Below, in pieces: positions 8,239 through 16,510 of a stretch of 64,000 nucleotides of DNA (positions are counted from its first letter, which is position 1; each line of letters opens with the position of its first letter). A model generated the notes under the pieces. The model did no database searches. It was not told where the DNA came from and was given only the letters and a program-made list of their open reading frames with translations. Made by a program: the position numbers and the translations under genes. Location: NCBI RefSeq assembly GCF_014197535.1, contig NZ_JACIFV010000024.1, forward strand, positions 40,037 to 104,036, given 5' to 3'. This stretch comes from Rhizobium aethiopicum (lineage in GTDB: Bacteria > Pseudomonadota > Alphaproteobacteria > Rhizobiales > Rhizobiaceae).

Positions 8239-9285
8239 ATGGATATGGAAGACCTCAACGAGGCCGGCAACGGCAGCGAAGATTTTGGCGCGGAGAAGCC
8301 GGTCAGCGTCCGCGACAGCCTGAAGGCGGCGATCGACACCATCGAAGGCGGGCCGGGCGATCTGCCGGGCCAGCCGCGCGACGGCGAAAACGGCCGCTTC
8401 CTGCCCAAGGGGCAGGAGCAGGCCGCTGCTGCGCGGACAGGGCAGACGGCTCCCGAGGCTCGTGGCGCACAGCAGACAGGCGAGATCGACAACCGTCAAC
8501 AGCCCGTTTCCACCGTCAACCGGGTTCCGCCCGGCTGGTCGGCGGAAGCCAAGGCGCAGTTTTCTAGCCTGCCGAACGAAGTGCAGACAGCGATCGCCAA
8601 GCGGGAGCAGGAGGTCGATCGCGGCTTCCGCGTCCTGCAGGATTACAAGGGGCTCGAGGAATTCACCCCGATCGTCCGCCAGGCCGGCATCACCCATGCC
8701 GATGTCATGCGCCGGGCGATCGAATGGGAAAACGCGCTGATCCGCGATCCCGTCAACACCGTCCTGCACGTCGCCAAGGTGGCCGGCGTCAATCTTCACG
8801 CTCTGGTCAACGGCCGGGCGGGGGAGGCGATGCAGCGCCATGAACAGGCAGGGCCGCAGCCCCAACGCCAGACCGGGCCGATCAATGTCGAGGCCACGGT
8901 CGAACATGTTTTGAGGAAGAGGGACACCGAAACTCAGGTCGATGCCTTTCTTTCCGATCCGGCCAATGCGCATGCCGAAGACGTTCTCGACGACATGGTC
9001 GCCCTCATCAATGCCGGGCGGGCATCGACACTTCAGGACGCCTACGACGCCGCATGCTGGATGCGCCCGGACATCCGACAGCAGTTGATCAGCCAGACTG
9101 CGCCGGCCTTCGTCCACCAGCAGCAAGCCCAGAGGGCCGCAGCGGCAGATCAAGCCCGCCGCGCCTCGCGATCCATTTCTGGCTCTTCCGCCCCGGGCCC
9201 GACCCGCGACGCGGCAAGAGGCCAGCCCAGTTCAATCCGAGACTCGCTTCGCGACGCCATGCGCTCCGCGCGCGGTCAAGTCTGA
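8239..9285 (+). CDS. Putative scaffolding protein
   Basis: A 348-residue, acidic-to-basic, low-complexity protein placed between portal and capsid, the usual place of the scaffold. The sequence has an acidic start, a disordered Gly/Gln-rich part (residues 35-95), a folded helical middle (PPGWSAEAKAQFSSLPNEVQ, then QEVDRGFRVLQDYKGLEEF) and a basic C-terminus with repeated RDSLRDAMRSA, fitting a scaffold whose charged tail touches the coat protein. The short motif SVRDSLKAAID near the start is echoed as SIRDSLRDAM at the end. Scaffolding proteins guide capsid assembly and then leave or are degraded. Role inferred from position and composition. Confidence 0.75.
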   Translation: MDMEDLNEAGNGSEDFGAEKPVSVRDSLKAAIDTIEGGPGDLPGQPRDGENGRFLPKGQEQAAAARTGQTAPEARGAQQTGEIDNRQQPVSTVNRVPPGWSAEAKAQFSSLPNEVQTAIAKREQEVDRGFRVLQDYKGLEEFTPIVRQAGITHADVMRRAIEWENALIRDPVNTVLHVAKVAGVNLHALVNGRAGEAMQRHEQAGPQPQRQTGPINVEATVEHVLRKRDTETQVDAFLSDPANAHAEDVLDDMVALINAGRASTLQDAYDAACWMRPDIRQQLISQTAPAFVHQQQAQRAAAADQARRASRSISGSSAPGPTRDAARGQPSSIRDSLRDAMRSARGQV

Positions 9286-9300
9286 TCAAAGGAATGATCA

Positions 9301-10275
9301 ATGCCCATTTCGCCCAACCTCTCTGAAATCGTCACCACGACGCTGCGCAACCGCAGCGGCACGGTCGCCGACGACGTGACGAAGAACAACGGTCTTCTCA
9401 CCCGTCTCAACAGCCGCGGCCGCAAAAAGCCCGTCTCCGGCGGCCGCACCATCGTCCAGGAGCTGCAGTACCAGGAAAACTCGACCTTCAAGCGCTATTC
9501 CGGTTACGATATCCTGAACGTCCAGCCCTCCGACGTCATCACCGCCGCCGAATACGACCTCAAGCAGGCTGCGGTCGCCGTCTCCATGTCCGGCCTCGAA
9601 CAGCTGCAGAATTCCGGCGAGGATGCGATCCTCGATTTGCTCGAGCAGCGCATCGAGAATGCCGAAACAACGCTGAAGAACAACATCGCGCTCGACTGCT
9701 ATTCCGACGGCACGGCCGATGGCGGGCGTCAGATCGGTGGCCTGCAGCTCTTGATCTCGACTTCGCCGACCTCCGGCACGGTCGGCGGCATCTCGCGCGC
9801 CACCTGGGGCTTCTGGCGCAACCAGAAATTCTCGGCCTCGGCCGATGGCGGCGCGGCGGCCACCAATGCCAACATCCAGAGCTACATGAACCGGCTCTAT
9901 ATGTCCTGCGTGCGCGGCTCCGACGCGCCCGATCTCGTCGTCGCCGACAACAACTTCTTCCGCCTCTACTGGGAATCGCTGCAGGCGATCCAGCGCATCA
10001 CCTCGGCCGACAAGGGCATGGCCGGCTTCCAGTCGCTGCAATATATGGGCGCCGACGTGATCTTCGACGGCGGCTTCGGCGGCGGCGCGCCTTCCAACCA
10101 GATGTTCTTCCTCAACACCCAATACCTGTTCTACCGCCCGCACCGCGACCGCGACATGGCGCCGATCGGTGATGAGCGCATGAACACCAACCAGGATGCC
10201 TTCGTCCAGCTGATGGGCTTTGCCGGCAACCTCACCATGAACAACGCCTTCCTGCAGGGCGTGCTGTTCGCCTGA
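9301..10275 (+). CDS. Major capsid protein
   Basis: A 324-residue coat protein. The sequence shows the N-terminal arm MPISPNLSEIVTTTLRNRSG, a central GEDAILDLLEQRIENAETTL helix and the late block DRDMAPIGDERMNTNQDAFV, a pattern seen in capsid proteins of alphaproteobacterial podoviruses with the HK97 fold. It follows the scaffold by 15 bases with a good AAGGAATG ribosome site, as expected for the most abundant virion protein. The codons look strongly GC-biased like the neighbouring virion genes. The capsid role is secure from context and pattern; the exact coat subfamily was not determined. Confidence 0.85.
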   Translation: MPISPNLSEIVTTTLRNRSGTVADDVTKNNGLLTRLNSRGRKKPVSGGRTIVQELQYQENSTFKRYSGYDILNVQPSDVITAAEYDLKQAAVAVSMSGLEQLQNSGEDAILDLLEQRIENAETTLKNNIALDCYSDGTADGGRQIGGLQLLISTSPTSGTVGGISRATWGFWRNQKFSASADGGAAATNANIQSYMNRLYMSCVRGSDAPDLVVADNNFFRLYWESLQAIQRITSADKGMAGFQSLQYMGADVIFDGGFGGGAPSNQMFFLNTQYLFYRPHRDRDMAPIGDERMNTNQDAFVQLMGFAGNLTMNNAFLQGVLFA

Positions 10276-10297
10276 TCGAACGAAAGGATCAACATCC

Positions 10298-11083
10298 ATG
10301 ACCATCGCAACTTCCCAAACCGATCGTCTTGGCGCGAACCCGTTCGTCGTCGAAGGCCCGATCGTTGCCGGCTCCGGCATTCCGGGGCCGAACTTCGCCC
10401 TCGGCGCGGTTGCCGGCGGCGAGCGTGAATCCGAATGGGTCTATTGCCAGCTGGTGCTGGCGTCGCAGACGACCCTGCAGCCCGGCCAATGGTTCCAGTG
10501 GAGCCGGGATTATGTCGCCTCGCTGCTGACCACGGCCGCCGCCGTCGTCGGCCAGCGCTGCGGCGTCTTTTCGGGGGCTGCTCAGCCGCCGACCATCACC
10601 GGCGGCCCGGTCGGTGCCGTGACGCTGCAACCCGGCACCTATTACATCTGGCTGCAGCGCAACGGCCAGGCGCCGGCGCAGGTGGCGACCGCAACGGCGG
10701 CCCTCGTCGTTGCCGAAACCACCACCACGGCGGGCCAGGCAAGTGCGCCTGCCTCGGCGACCGTCGGCACCAAGGCGATCGCCAACGTCAACTTTGCAGC
10801 CGCCAACCAGACGTTTGCGGCAACGACGGTCAACGGGTCTCCCGTGCTGACGAACCTTTCCGGCCTCAATGCCGGATCCGGTCCGTTCATCGGCGCCGCC
10901 GTCGCCTGCACGGGTATTGCGGGCGGCACTACGATTGCTGGCATCAGCTACAGCCCGAACGGCGTCGTCCAGAGCATCACGCTCTCGGCCAATGCCACCG
11001 CCAACGGCACCGGCATCACCATCACGGCGACCGGCGTGCTCGAGGCGACGCTGATGCGGCCGTATCTTTCGAAGGTGAACTAA
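10298..11083 (+). CDS. Virion protein after capsid, possible head decoration
   Basis: A 261-residue protein rich in Thr, Ala and Gly. The first 120 residues (PFVVEGPIVAGSGIPGPN and onward) are followed by a beta-rich second half (TAALVVAETTTTAGQA, then VACTGIAGGTTIAGISYSP and SITLSANATANGTGITIT) resembling an immunoglobulin-like or fibre-type fold. It lies right after the capsid gene, where decoration or head-fibre proteins are usual. A terminator-like hairpin follows its stop. No enzyme motif is visible; the decoration role is inferred from position. Confidence 0.65.
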   Translation: MTIATSQTDRLGANPFVVEGPIVAGSGIPGPNFALGAVAGGERESEWVYCQLVLASQTTLQPGQWFQWSRDYVASLLTTAAAVVGQRCGVFSGAAQPPTITGGPVGAVTLQPGTYYIWLQRNGQAPAQVATATAALVVAETTTTAGQASAPASATVGTKAIANVNFAAANQTFAATTVNGSPVLTNLSGLNAGSGPFIGAAVACTGIAGGTTIAGISYSPNGVVQSITLSANATANGTGITITATGVLEATLMRPYLSKVN

Positions 11084-11096
11084 ACCATAGCAATCA

Positions 11097-11119
11097 ACGG
11101 GCGTTTCGGCGCCCGTTTC
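11097..11119 (+). terminator. Terminator-like hairpin after decoration gene
   Basis: ACGGGCG at 11097-11103 pairs perfectly with CGCCCGT at 11109-11115 around a short TTTCG loop, followed by TTCGTT. The T run is short, so termination may be partial. This would lower transcription from the capsid part into downstream neck genes. Confidence 0.5.
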
Positions 11120-11144
11120 GTTGACGTCTTCGTATGTGGCGTGC

Positions 11145-11335
11145 CCCTCATCCGGCTGCCGCTCACCCCTCCCCAACCCCTCCCCACAAGGGGGAGGGGC
11201 TAATATGCCGCACCGCTTTACGCAGCATCATCGTCCCAAACCGTCGAGAGTGACAGCCGACAAGACCTTCCTTTTGATCGCCGTCGGAATGACGGGTTAG
11301 CCCCTCCCCCTTGTGGGGAGGGGTTGGGGAGGGGT
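11145..11335. repeat. GC-rich palindromic element, copy A (composite)
   Basis: The arms 11165-11203 and 11297-11335 are a perfect 39-bp inverted repeat: the right arm begins TTAGCCCCTCCCCCTTGTGG and continues GGAGGGGTTGGGGAGGGGT. Two more copies of this family occur at 46449 and 58358. The 19 bases before the left arm, CCCCTCATCCGGCTGCCG, are the end of a different repeat family seen at 12001, so this copy is a composite. It fills most of the 329-base gap between two virion genes. Confidence 0.9.
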
Positions 11336-11412
11336 CTTCACGGACCGCACGACATCACAGCAGCGCCTCAGCGCCCATCCACATCTCCCGCCATCAACAG
11401 CGAGCAAACACC

Positions 11413-11979
11413 ATGCCCGACAGCAACACCGGAATTTATGCCTCCTTCAGCCTCGAGCCGGTCGAACAGACCTTCCTGACCGAGAAGGAGGGCCGGCCGA
11501 TCTTTGCCGACAAGGAATTCGTCCGTATCTTCATCGCAGGCGATAAGCACACCGAAGTTTATCGCGAGGTGACCGACAACGACAAACAGCGTTTTGCCGA
11601 TGCCTATAAGCGCTTCAAGGACGGCGCTGCCGCCCGCGAGCAACTGACCGGCACGCCGCTTGCGCAATGGCCCTATCTGAAGCCCAGCCAGATCAAGGAG
11701 CTGGAGGCGATCAACATCTACACGGTCGAGCAGCTCGCCGCGCTTTCCGACACCGCCAAGCAGAAGGTCGGCATGGGCGCCAACGAGCTGACCGCCGCTG
11801 CCCGCGCCTATCTGGCGACGGCAGAGAACTCCAGCGCAGCCTCGGCCTTTGCCGCTGAAAACGAGCGGCTGAAGGGCGAGGTCGGGCGTCTGCAGGAGCA
11901 GATGAAGGAGATGGCCCTGCGCTTCGAGGCGATCGAAAAGGACGGCGAGGGCAAGGGCCGTAGCCGGCAAGTGGCCTGA
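11413..11979 (+). CDS. Conserved phage protein with coiled-coil end
   Basis: A 188-residue protein. The N-terminal half (FSLEPVEQTFLTEKEGRPIF, then FVRIFIAGDKHTEVYREVTD) is of a type found in podovirus head-neck regions. The middle has a helix-hairpin-helix-like SQIKELEAINIYTVEQLAAL, and the C-terminus is a coiled coil (AAENERLKGEVGRLQEQMKE). ATG 11413 is used because in-frame codons upstream run into the palindromic repeat. No proven function is known to me; it is probably a structural or assembly protein. It is isolated from both neighbours by repeat elements. Confidence 0.7.
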   Translation: MPDSNTGIYASFSLEPVEQTFLTEKEGRPIFADKEFVRIFIAGDKHTEVYREVTDNDKQRFADAYKRFKDGAAAREQLTGTPLAQWPYLKPSQIKELEAINIYTVEQLAALSDTAKQKVGMGANELTAAARAYLATAENSSAASAFAAENERLKGEVGRLQEQMKEMALRFEAIEKDGEGKGRSRQVA

Positions 11980-12000
11980 CGAAGCGCCGACACAAGCAGC

Positions 12001-12116
12001 CCCCTCATCCGGCTGCCGCCACCTTCTCCCCGCTGGGGAGAAGAGACTCGCGGCGACGTCTCGACTCCCTCTTCTCCCCTCGGGGAGAAAGGTGCCCGTA
12101 GGGCGGATGAGGGGGC
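12001..12116. repeat. CCCCTCATCC palindromic element, copy D
   Basis: The left arm starts CCCCTCATCCGGCTGCCGCC and goes on ACCTTCTCCCCGCTGGGGAG; the right arm mirrors it with CCTCGGGGAGAAAGGTG and ends GGCGGATGAGGGG. A second copy is at 26697, in chromosomal intergenic DNA. Here it separates two phage genes. Confidence 0.85.
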
Positions 12117-12179
12117 TGCACGGCACAACCTTCAAGCGAATTTCACCCACGCCAACCGCTCTGAACCGGAGATCCCCGC

Positions 12180-12884
12180 ATGTCGCTGCTGACCATCATT
12201 CAGAACGTCTGCGCGGAGATCGACCTCGATCCGCCGACGGCAGTCATGTCGTCTGCGGATCCGCAGATCATGCAGCTGCGCATCCTTTCCACCCGCGCCG
12301 GCCGCGACCTGATGCGGGCGCATGACTGGTCGGCGCTGATGGTGCGGCGACAATTCGAAGCGACGGGTGCTGCCCCCGAGCCAGCCGAGCCGCCTGCCGA
12401 CTGGGACCGCTTCGCCGCCAATGCGCGCATCTGGAACGTCTCCCGCCTCTCAGCGCTGAACGGCCCGGTGGAGCCGCAGACCTGGCAGCGCCACACCATT
12501 CTCAATGCCAATCCGGTGCCGCAGATCTGGCGGATGGCGGCGGGCAGGCTCGACATCTATCCGAATGTTGCAGGGGAGACGATCGAATATGCCTATGTCT
12601 CCGGCTTCTGGGTGGCGGTGAACGGTGGCGCGGCCACTGCCGCCAACTGGGCTGGTGACACCGACACAGCGCTCTTTCCCGAAGAGCTGCTCGAACTCTC
12701 GCTGATCTGGCGCTGGAAGCGGGCCAAGGGCCTCGATTACGGCGAGGAGCTCGCCTCTTTCGAACGATCCAAGGAAGCCGCCATCGGCGCCGACCGCGCC
12801 GCGGGCCCTGTCGACCTTTCGCTGCCGGCGAGAGGACAGACGCCTGAAAATTATTGGCCCGGCACGATCACGGTGACGCCATGA
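12180..12884 (+). CDS. Head-tail adaptor, P22 gp4-like
   Basis: A 234-residue protein starting MSLLTIIQNVCAEIDLDPP with a helical QLRILSTRAGRDLMRAHDWS segment and a later LFPEELLELSLIWRWKRAKG segment. These are the marks of gp4-type tail accessory proteins that bind under the portal and close the head after packaging. The gene is about the expected length, and its stop overlaps the next start as ATGA, showing coupling. It follows directly after a palindromic repeat, so the ribosome site lies in the short 60-base leader. Confidence 0.8.
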   Translation: MSLLTIIQNVCAEIDLDPPTAVMSSADPQIMQLRILSTRAGRDLMRAHDWSALMVRRQFEATGAAPEPAEPPADWDRFAANARIWNVSRLSALNGPVEPQTWQRHTILNANPVPQIWRMAAGRLDIYPNVAGETIEYAYVSGFWVAVNGGAATAANWAGDTDTALFPEELLELSLIWRWKRAKGLDYGEELASFERSKEAAIGADRAAGPVDLSLPARGQTPENYWPGTITVTP

Positions 12885-14704
12885 CCCGCAGACCTGTCCC
12901 CCCGAACGGCCGCACCCGCCGCATTTCGCCCGGCAAAGACTGGATCGCGCCGATCGGCGGCTGGCGAACCGATGTCGAGATGGCCGATATGCCCGAGGAC
13001 GCCGCCTTCCAGCTCGACAACTTCTTTCCCGAGGCCAACCGCGTGCGCGCCCGCTATGGCTTCCTCGCCTTTGCCACCGGTCTTAACGCCGACGTGCAGA
13101 CGGTCATTCCCTATTCCGGCGTGAGCAACCGGCTGTTTGCCGCCGCCGGCGACAAGATCTTCGACGTGACAGTGAGCGGTGCGGCCGGCGCGCCTGTCGT
13201 CTCCGGCCTCGCCAGCGCTCACTGGTCGGTGCAGCAATATACCAACCCGGCCGGCCAGGAATTCCTGCGTCTCGTCAACGGCCTCGACACGCCGCTGATC
13301 TTCAACGGCAGCTCCTGGACGAATAATTTCCTGGTGGGCACGGCGACACTCGCCAGCCAGAATGTCGCAGTCCGCAACACCGCCTATACGCTGAGCTTCT
13401 TCGGCACCGGCTCCGTGACGCTCTCCGGCGCCTTCGCCGGCACGCTGAACGGAACGGGCGCCGGCAACCGGGTGTCGCTCACCTTCACCCCGGCGGCCGG
13501 CACGCTCACCGTCACCGTGACGGGAACGGTGACCAATGCCCAGCTGGAAAAGGGCTCGGCCGCCACGCCCTATGTCGCCTCGACGATGATAACAGGCATA
13601 CCGGATGCCTCGCTGCTCAGCGCCGTCACCGCCTATCGCTCGCGCCTGTGGTTCATCGAAAAGAACTCGACGAATGTCTGGTACCTTGCCACCGACGCCG
13701 TCAGCGGCACGGCGACGGTTCTGCCCGTTGGCGGCAACATGAAATATGGCGGCACGCTTGTTGCGATCAACGTCTGGACGATTCCGGTTTCCACGGGCCT
13801 GCAGCAGTGCCTGGTGCTGATCTCCTCGGAAGGCGAGGTGATCGTCTTCCAGGGTTCCGATCCTTCCAGTGCTTCGAATTGGGGGCTGATCGGCACCTTC
13901 AAGCTCGGCCGGCCGCTCGGCACCGATCGGTGCCTGCTGTCGGTCGGCGCCGATCTCGCGATCATGACCACCGATGGCATCGTGCCGATCACCAAGGCGG
14001 TGCAGCTCGATCGCGGCGCCACCAGCCTCGGCGCCATTACCGCCAGGATCGGCCCGACATGGCGCGCGACCGTGGCGGCGACCGGCACGACCTCTGAGGA
14101 ATGGCAGCTTTCGAGCTTCCCGGCGCGGCAGATGGCGATCGTCAATCTGCCGTCCTCCTTCGGCCCCTATCAATATGTGATGAACACCGAGACCGGCGCC
14201 TGGTGCCGCTTCGTCGGCATGCCCGCCTCCTGCTGGGCGACATGGCAGGACCGGCTGTTCTTCGGCGCCGCCGACGGCACGCTTTACGAGGCCGAGGTCG
14301 GGGCAAACGACAATGGCGCGGCGATCGACGCGCTGATGGTCGGCGCCTGGAGCCGCTTCGGCGACGGGCTCTCGACCAAGCTCTCCAAGCTGATCGGGGT
14401 GACGGCCGAGATCGGCGTGTCCACGCTGATGTATGGCGGCATCTCGGTCGACTACCAGACGAAGGTGCCGACAGCGCTTCTGTCGTCCGTCGAGAACAAT
14501 GCGGCGGCGAAATGGGGAACGGCAATCTGGGGCGTTTCGAAATTCCCCGGCATTTCGCTGGTGCGCAAATTCGCCTCCGCCGGCGGCGCGGGTTCGGCGC
14601 TTGCACCGACCATCCGCGCGCTGATCTCCGGCTCGTCAGGCTCGGTCTCGGAAGCCGCCGTTGTCGGCGGCTCGCTGCTTTACGAGAGGGGCGCGCCGAT
14701 TTGA
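12881..14704 (+). CDS. Tail hub or neck structural protein
   Basis: A 607-residue beta-rich protein (PIGGWRTDVEMADMPEDAAF, then LDNFFPEANRVRARYGFLAF, RLFAAAGDKIFDV and NVWTIPVSTGLQQCLV). The repeated strand pattern suggests a propeller-like body; proteins of this type form the neck or stopper beneath the adaptor in short-tailed phages. A Gly/Thr-rich insert lies at about residues 180-225. Start at 12881 overlaps the adaptor stop by four bases, and the end overlaps the following TTG start. Structural role is clear from place; the exact part of the tail is inferred. Confidence 0.7.
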   Translation: MTRRPVPPNGRTRRISPGKDWIAPIGGWRTDVEMADMPEDAAFQLDNFFPEANRVRARYGFLAFATGLNADVQTVIPYSGVSNRLFAAAGDKIFDVTVSGAAGAPVVSGLASAHWSVQQYTNPAGQEFLRLVNGLDTPLIFNGSSWTNNFLVGTATLASQNVAVRNTAYTLSFFGTGSVTLSGAFAGTLNGTGAGNRVSLTFTPAAGTLTVTVTGTVTNAQLEKGSAATPYVASTMITGIPDASLLSAVTAYRSRLWFIEKNSTNVWYLATDAVSGTATVLPVGGNMKYGGTLVAINVWTIPVSTGLQQCLVLISSEGEVIVFQGSDPSSASNWGLIGTFKLGRPLGTDRCLLSVGADLAIMTTDGIVPITKAVQLDRGATSLGAITARIGPTWRATVAATGTTSEEWQLSSFPARQMAIVNLPSSFGPYQYVMNTETGAWCRFVGMPASCWATWQDRLFFGAADGTLYEAEVGANDNGAAIDALMVGAWSRFGDGLSTKLSKLIGVTAEIGVSTLMYGGISVDYQTKVPTALLSSVENNAAAKWGTAIWGVSKFPGISLVRKFASAGGAGSALAPTIRALISGSSGSVSEAAVVGGSLLYERGAPI

Positions 14705-15117
14705 TCGTCTGCGAACCCAGCGCCGAGATCGCCGCCTGGGTGGGCGCGAGGATCGGCGTCACCTTTCACCCGCCCTACACGACGCTTGCCCACGTCGACC
14801 GCGGCCGGATCATCGCCGGCTTCGTCTTCAACGTCTGGACCGAGCACGATATCGAGCTCTCGCTTGCCGCCGACCGGCTGTCGCTGACGCTGATGCGCGC
14901 CGTCTCCGACTATGTCTTCAACCAGCTCGGCTGCCGCCGCGCCACCTGCCGCACCCGCGCCGACAACAGCAGCGCCCAGAGGCTGCTCGCCAGAGTGGGC
15001 GCCGAGCCGGAAGGCCGCCAACGCGGCTATTTCGGCGATTGCGACGGCCTGCTTTACGCCATCACGAAGGAGGATTTTCCCTATGGTCTCCACGCCAAAG
15101 GCCCCCAAAGCGCCTGA
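14701..15117 (+). CDS. GNAT-like acetyltransferase in the virion operon
   Basis: A 138-residue protein with a GNAT-like layout: strand GRIIAGFVFNVWTEHDIELS, helix TLMRAVSDYVFNQLGCRR, then TRADNSSAQRLLARVGAEPE and GYFGDCDGLLYAITKED. The middle part matches the usual acetyl-CoA binding turn and following helix. The start is TTG at 14701, overlapping the previous stop (TTGA), which fits coupled translation. Small acetyltransferase-like genes occur between neck and fibre genes of alphaproteobacterial phages; the substrate is unknown. An AAGGAGG ribosome site for the next gene lies inside its 3' end. Confidence 0.7.
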   Translation: MIVCEPSAEIAAWVGARIGVTFHPPYTTLAHVDRGRIIAGFVFNVWTEHDIELSLAADRLSLTLMRAVSDYVFNQLGCRRATCRTRADNSSAQRLLARVGAEPEGRQRGYFGDCDGLLYAITKEDFPYGLHAKGPQSA

Positions 15118-16090
15118 TCCGACCCAGACCGCGGCGGCGCAGACCGCCACCAACGTCGATACCGCCATCGCCAATGCGGGCTTGAGCCACACCAACCAGT
15201 ACACGCCGGATGGTTCGCTGGAATACAAGGTCAGCGGCTATCAGACGATGACCGACCAGAACGGCAAGACCTATAAGCTGCCGACCTATTCCGCCTTTCA
15301 GACCTATTCGCCCGAGAACCAGGCGATCTACGACCAGACACAGCAGACGCAGCTCGGCCTAGCGAGGCTCGCCAACGACCAGACCGCCAAGGTCTCCGGC
15401 ATCCTCGGCACCAATGTCGACCTCAGCGCCGGCAATGTCGACAAATATGTCAATGATCACTGGCGTTCCGGCTTCGACAACCAATGGAACCGCGACCAGG
15501 CGAGCCTCGAGCAGAGCCTGGCCGACAAGGGCATCGCGATGGGCTCGGCGGCTTACGACAACGCCATGCGCGATTTCTCCACCCGCAAGCAGGCCGCCTC
15601 CGACCAATATCTCGGCGACATGTATTCGAATGCACAGAATTCGATCCTGACCGAGCGCAACCAGCCGCTGAACGAGATCTCGGCGCTGATGTCCGGCTCG
15701 CAGGTCCACCAGCCGAACTATGTCAACACGCCGACGACGCAGCTTCCCACCGTCGACCAGGCCGGCCTGATCAACGAGAACTTCAATCAGAAGATGGGCC
15801 TCTACAACCAGCAGCTCGCCCAGTCGAACGCCGCCATGGGCGGCCTCTTCGGCCTCGGCGGCTCGCTGCTCGGTGGCTGGGCAATGAAATCCGACCGGCG
15901 GCTGAAGCAAGACATCAGCCGCGTCGGCACTCTGGACAACGGCCTGCCGGTCTACGCCTTCCGCTACAAGGACGGCGGCCCAATGCAGATCGGCCTGATG
16001 TCGGATGATGTGCGCGAGATTCACCCCGACGCAGTGTTCGAACATGCAGACGGCTTCGACCGTGTCAACTACGAAAGGGCAGTGGGCTGA
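15083..16090 (+). CDS. Virion protein with C-terminal S74 chaperone domain
   Basis: A 335-residue protein. ATG 15083 is chosen because AAGGAGG lies ten bases upstream and longer versions would be out of character. The first 270 residues are Gln/Asn-rich and helical, with repeated NQ-type segments (YSPENQAIYDQTQQTQLGLA). At residues 270-335 sits an intramolecular chaperone of the endosialidase (peptidase S74) type: SDRRLKQDISRVGTLDNG, FRYKD and QIGLMSDDVREIHPDAV. S74 domains help fibres or needles trimerise and are often self-cleaved. A Gly-rich hydrophobic stretch (GGLFGLGGSLLGGWAM) just before it could touch membrane. Confidence 0.8.
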   Translation: MVSTPKAPKAPDPTQTAAAQTATNVDTAIANAGLSHTNQYTPDGSLEYKVSGYQTMTDQNGKTYKLPTYSAFQTYSPENQAIYDQTQQTQLGLARLANDQTAKVSGILGTNVDLSAGNVDKYVNDHWRSGFDNQWNRDQASLEQSLADKGIAMGSAAYDNAMRDFSTRKQAASDQYLGDMYSNAQNSILTERNQPLNEISALMSGSQVHQPNYVNTPTTQLPTVDQAGLINENFNQKMGLYNQQLAQSNAAMGGLFGLGGSLLGGWAMKSDRRLKQDISRVGTLDNGLPVYAFRYKDGGPMQIGLMSDDVREIHPDAVFEHADGFDRVNYERAVG

Positions 16091-16455
16091 TGGCATATAT
16101 TTTCGCCGGCGATACCGGCAAGACGCAGATCGATGTCAAAGACCAGCGCAAGCGGCTGGCCTACGCCATGCTGCAGCAGGGCATGGATGCGAGCCCGGTG
16201 CAATCTCCGTGGCAGGGCGCGGCGCGGCTGGCGCAGGCCCTGATGGGTGGGTTGGCGATCAGGCAAGCGGATCAGGAGCAGAAGGCGGCTACAGCTGAAG
16301 CTCCCGCTGTGTCGACAGGCGCGCCTTCAACTCCGCCGGCAAAGGCTCCTGGCCTCCTGCCGTCGTTGTTCGGTGTATCGAAAGAGACGGCACCCTACTC
16401 GTCGATCCCGAAAAGGAAGCTACCAGGAAATGTCGCCCTTCCAAGAATTTTCTGA
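16090..16455 (+). CDS. Small phage protein
   Basis: A 121-residue protein, MAYIFAGDTGKTQIDVKDQR and then LAYAMLQQGMDASP, a pattern seen downstream of S74 genes in similar phages. The end is Ala/Pro-rich and ends oddly with KRKLPGNVALPRIF. Base composition changes within the gene: the first two thirds look like the upstream operon, the end is less GC-rich and resembles the following gene, so a recombination joint may lie near 16300. ATG overlaps the previous stop by one base. Function unknown. Confidence 0.6.
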   Translation: MAYIFAGDTGKTQIDVKDQRKRLAYAMLQQGMDASPVQSPWQGAARLAQALMGGLAIRQADQEQKAATAEAPAVSTGAPSTPPAKAPGLLPSLFGVSKETAPYSSIPKRKLPGNVALPRIF

Positions 16456-16510
16456 CCCCGGCAGGGGTCCTGGTCAATTATGGGCGCGATGACGCCAGCG
16501 GAGCGTAACT

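Noticed and set aside
14912..15082. Longer start for the S74-domain protein
   Set aside because: The added residues are low-complexity Ala/Pro antiphase to the GNAT-like gene; AAGGAGG before 15083 marks the real start.
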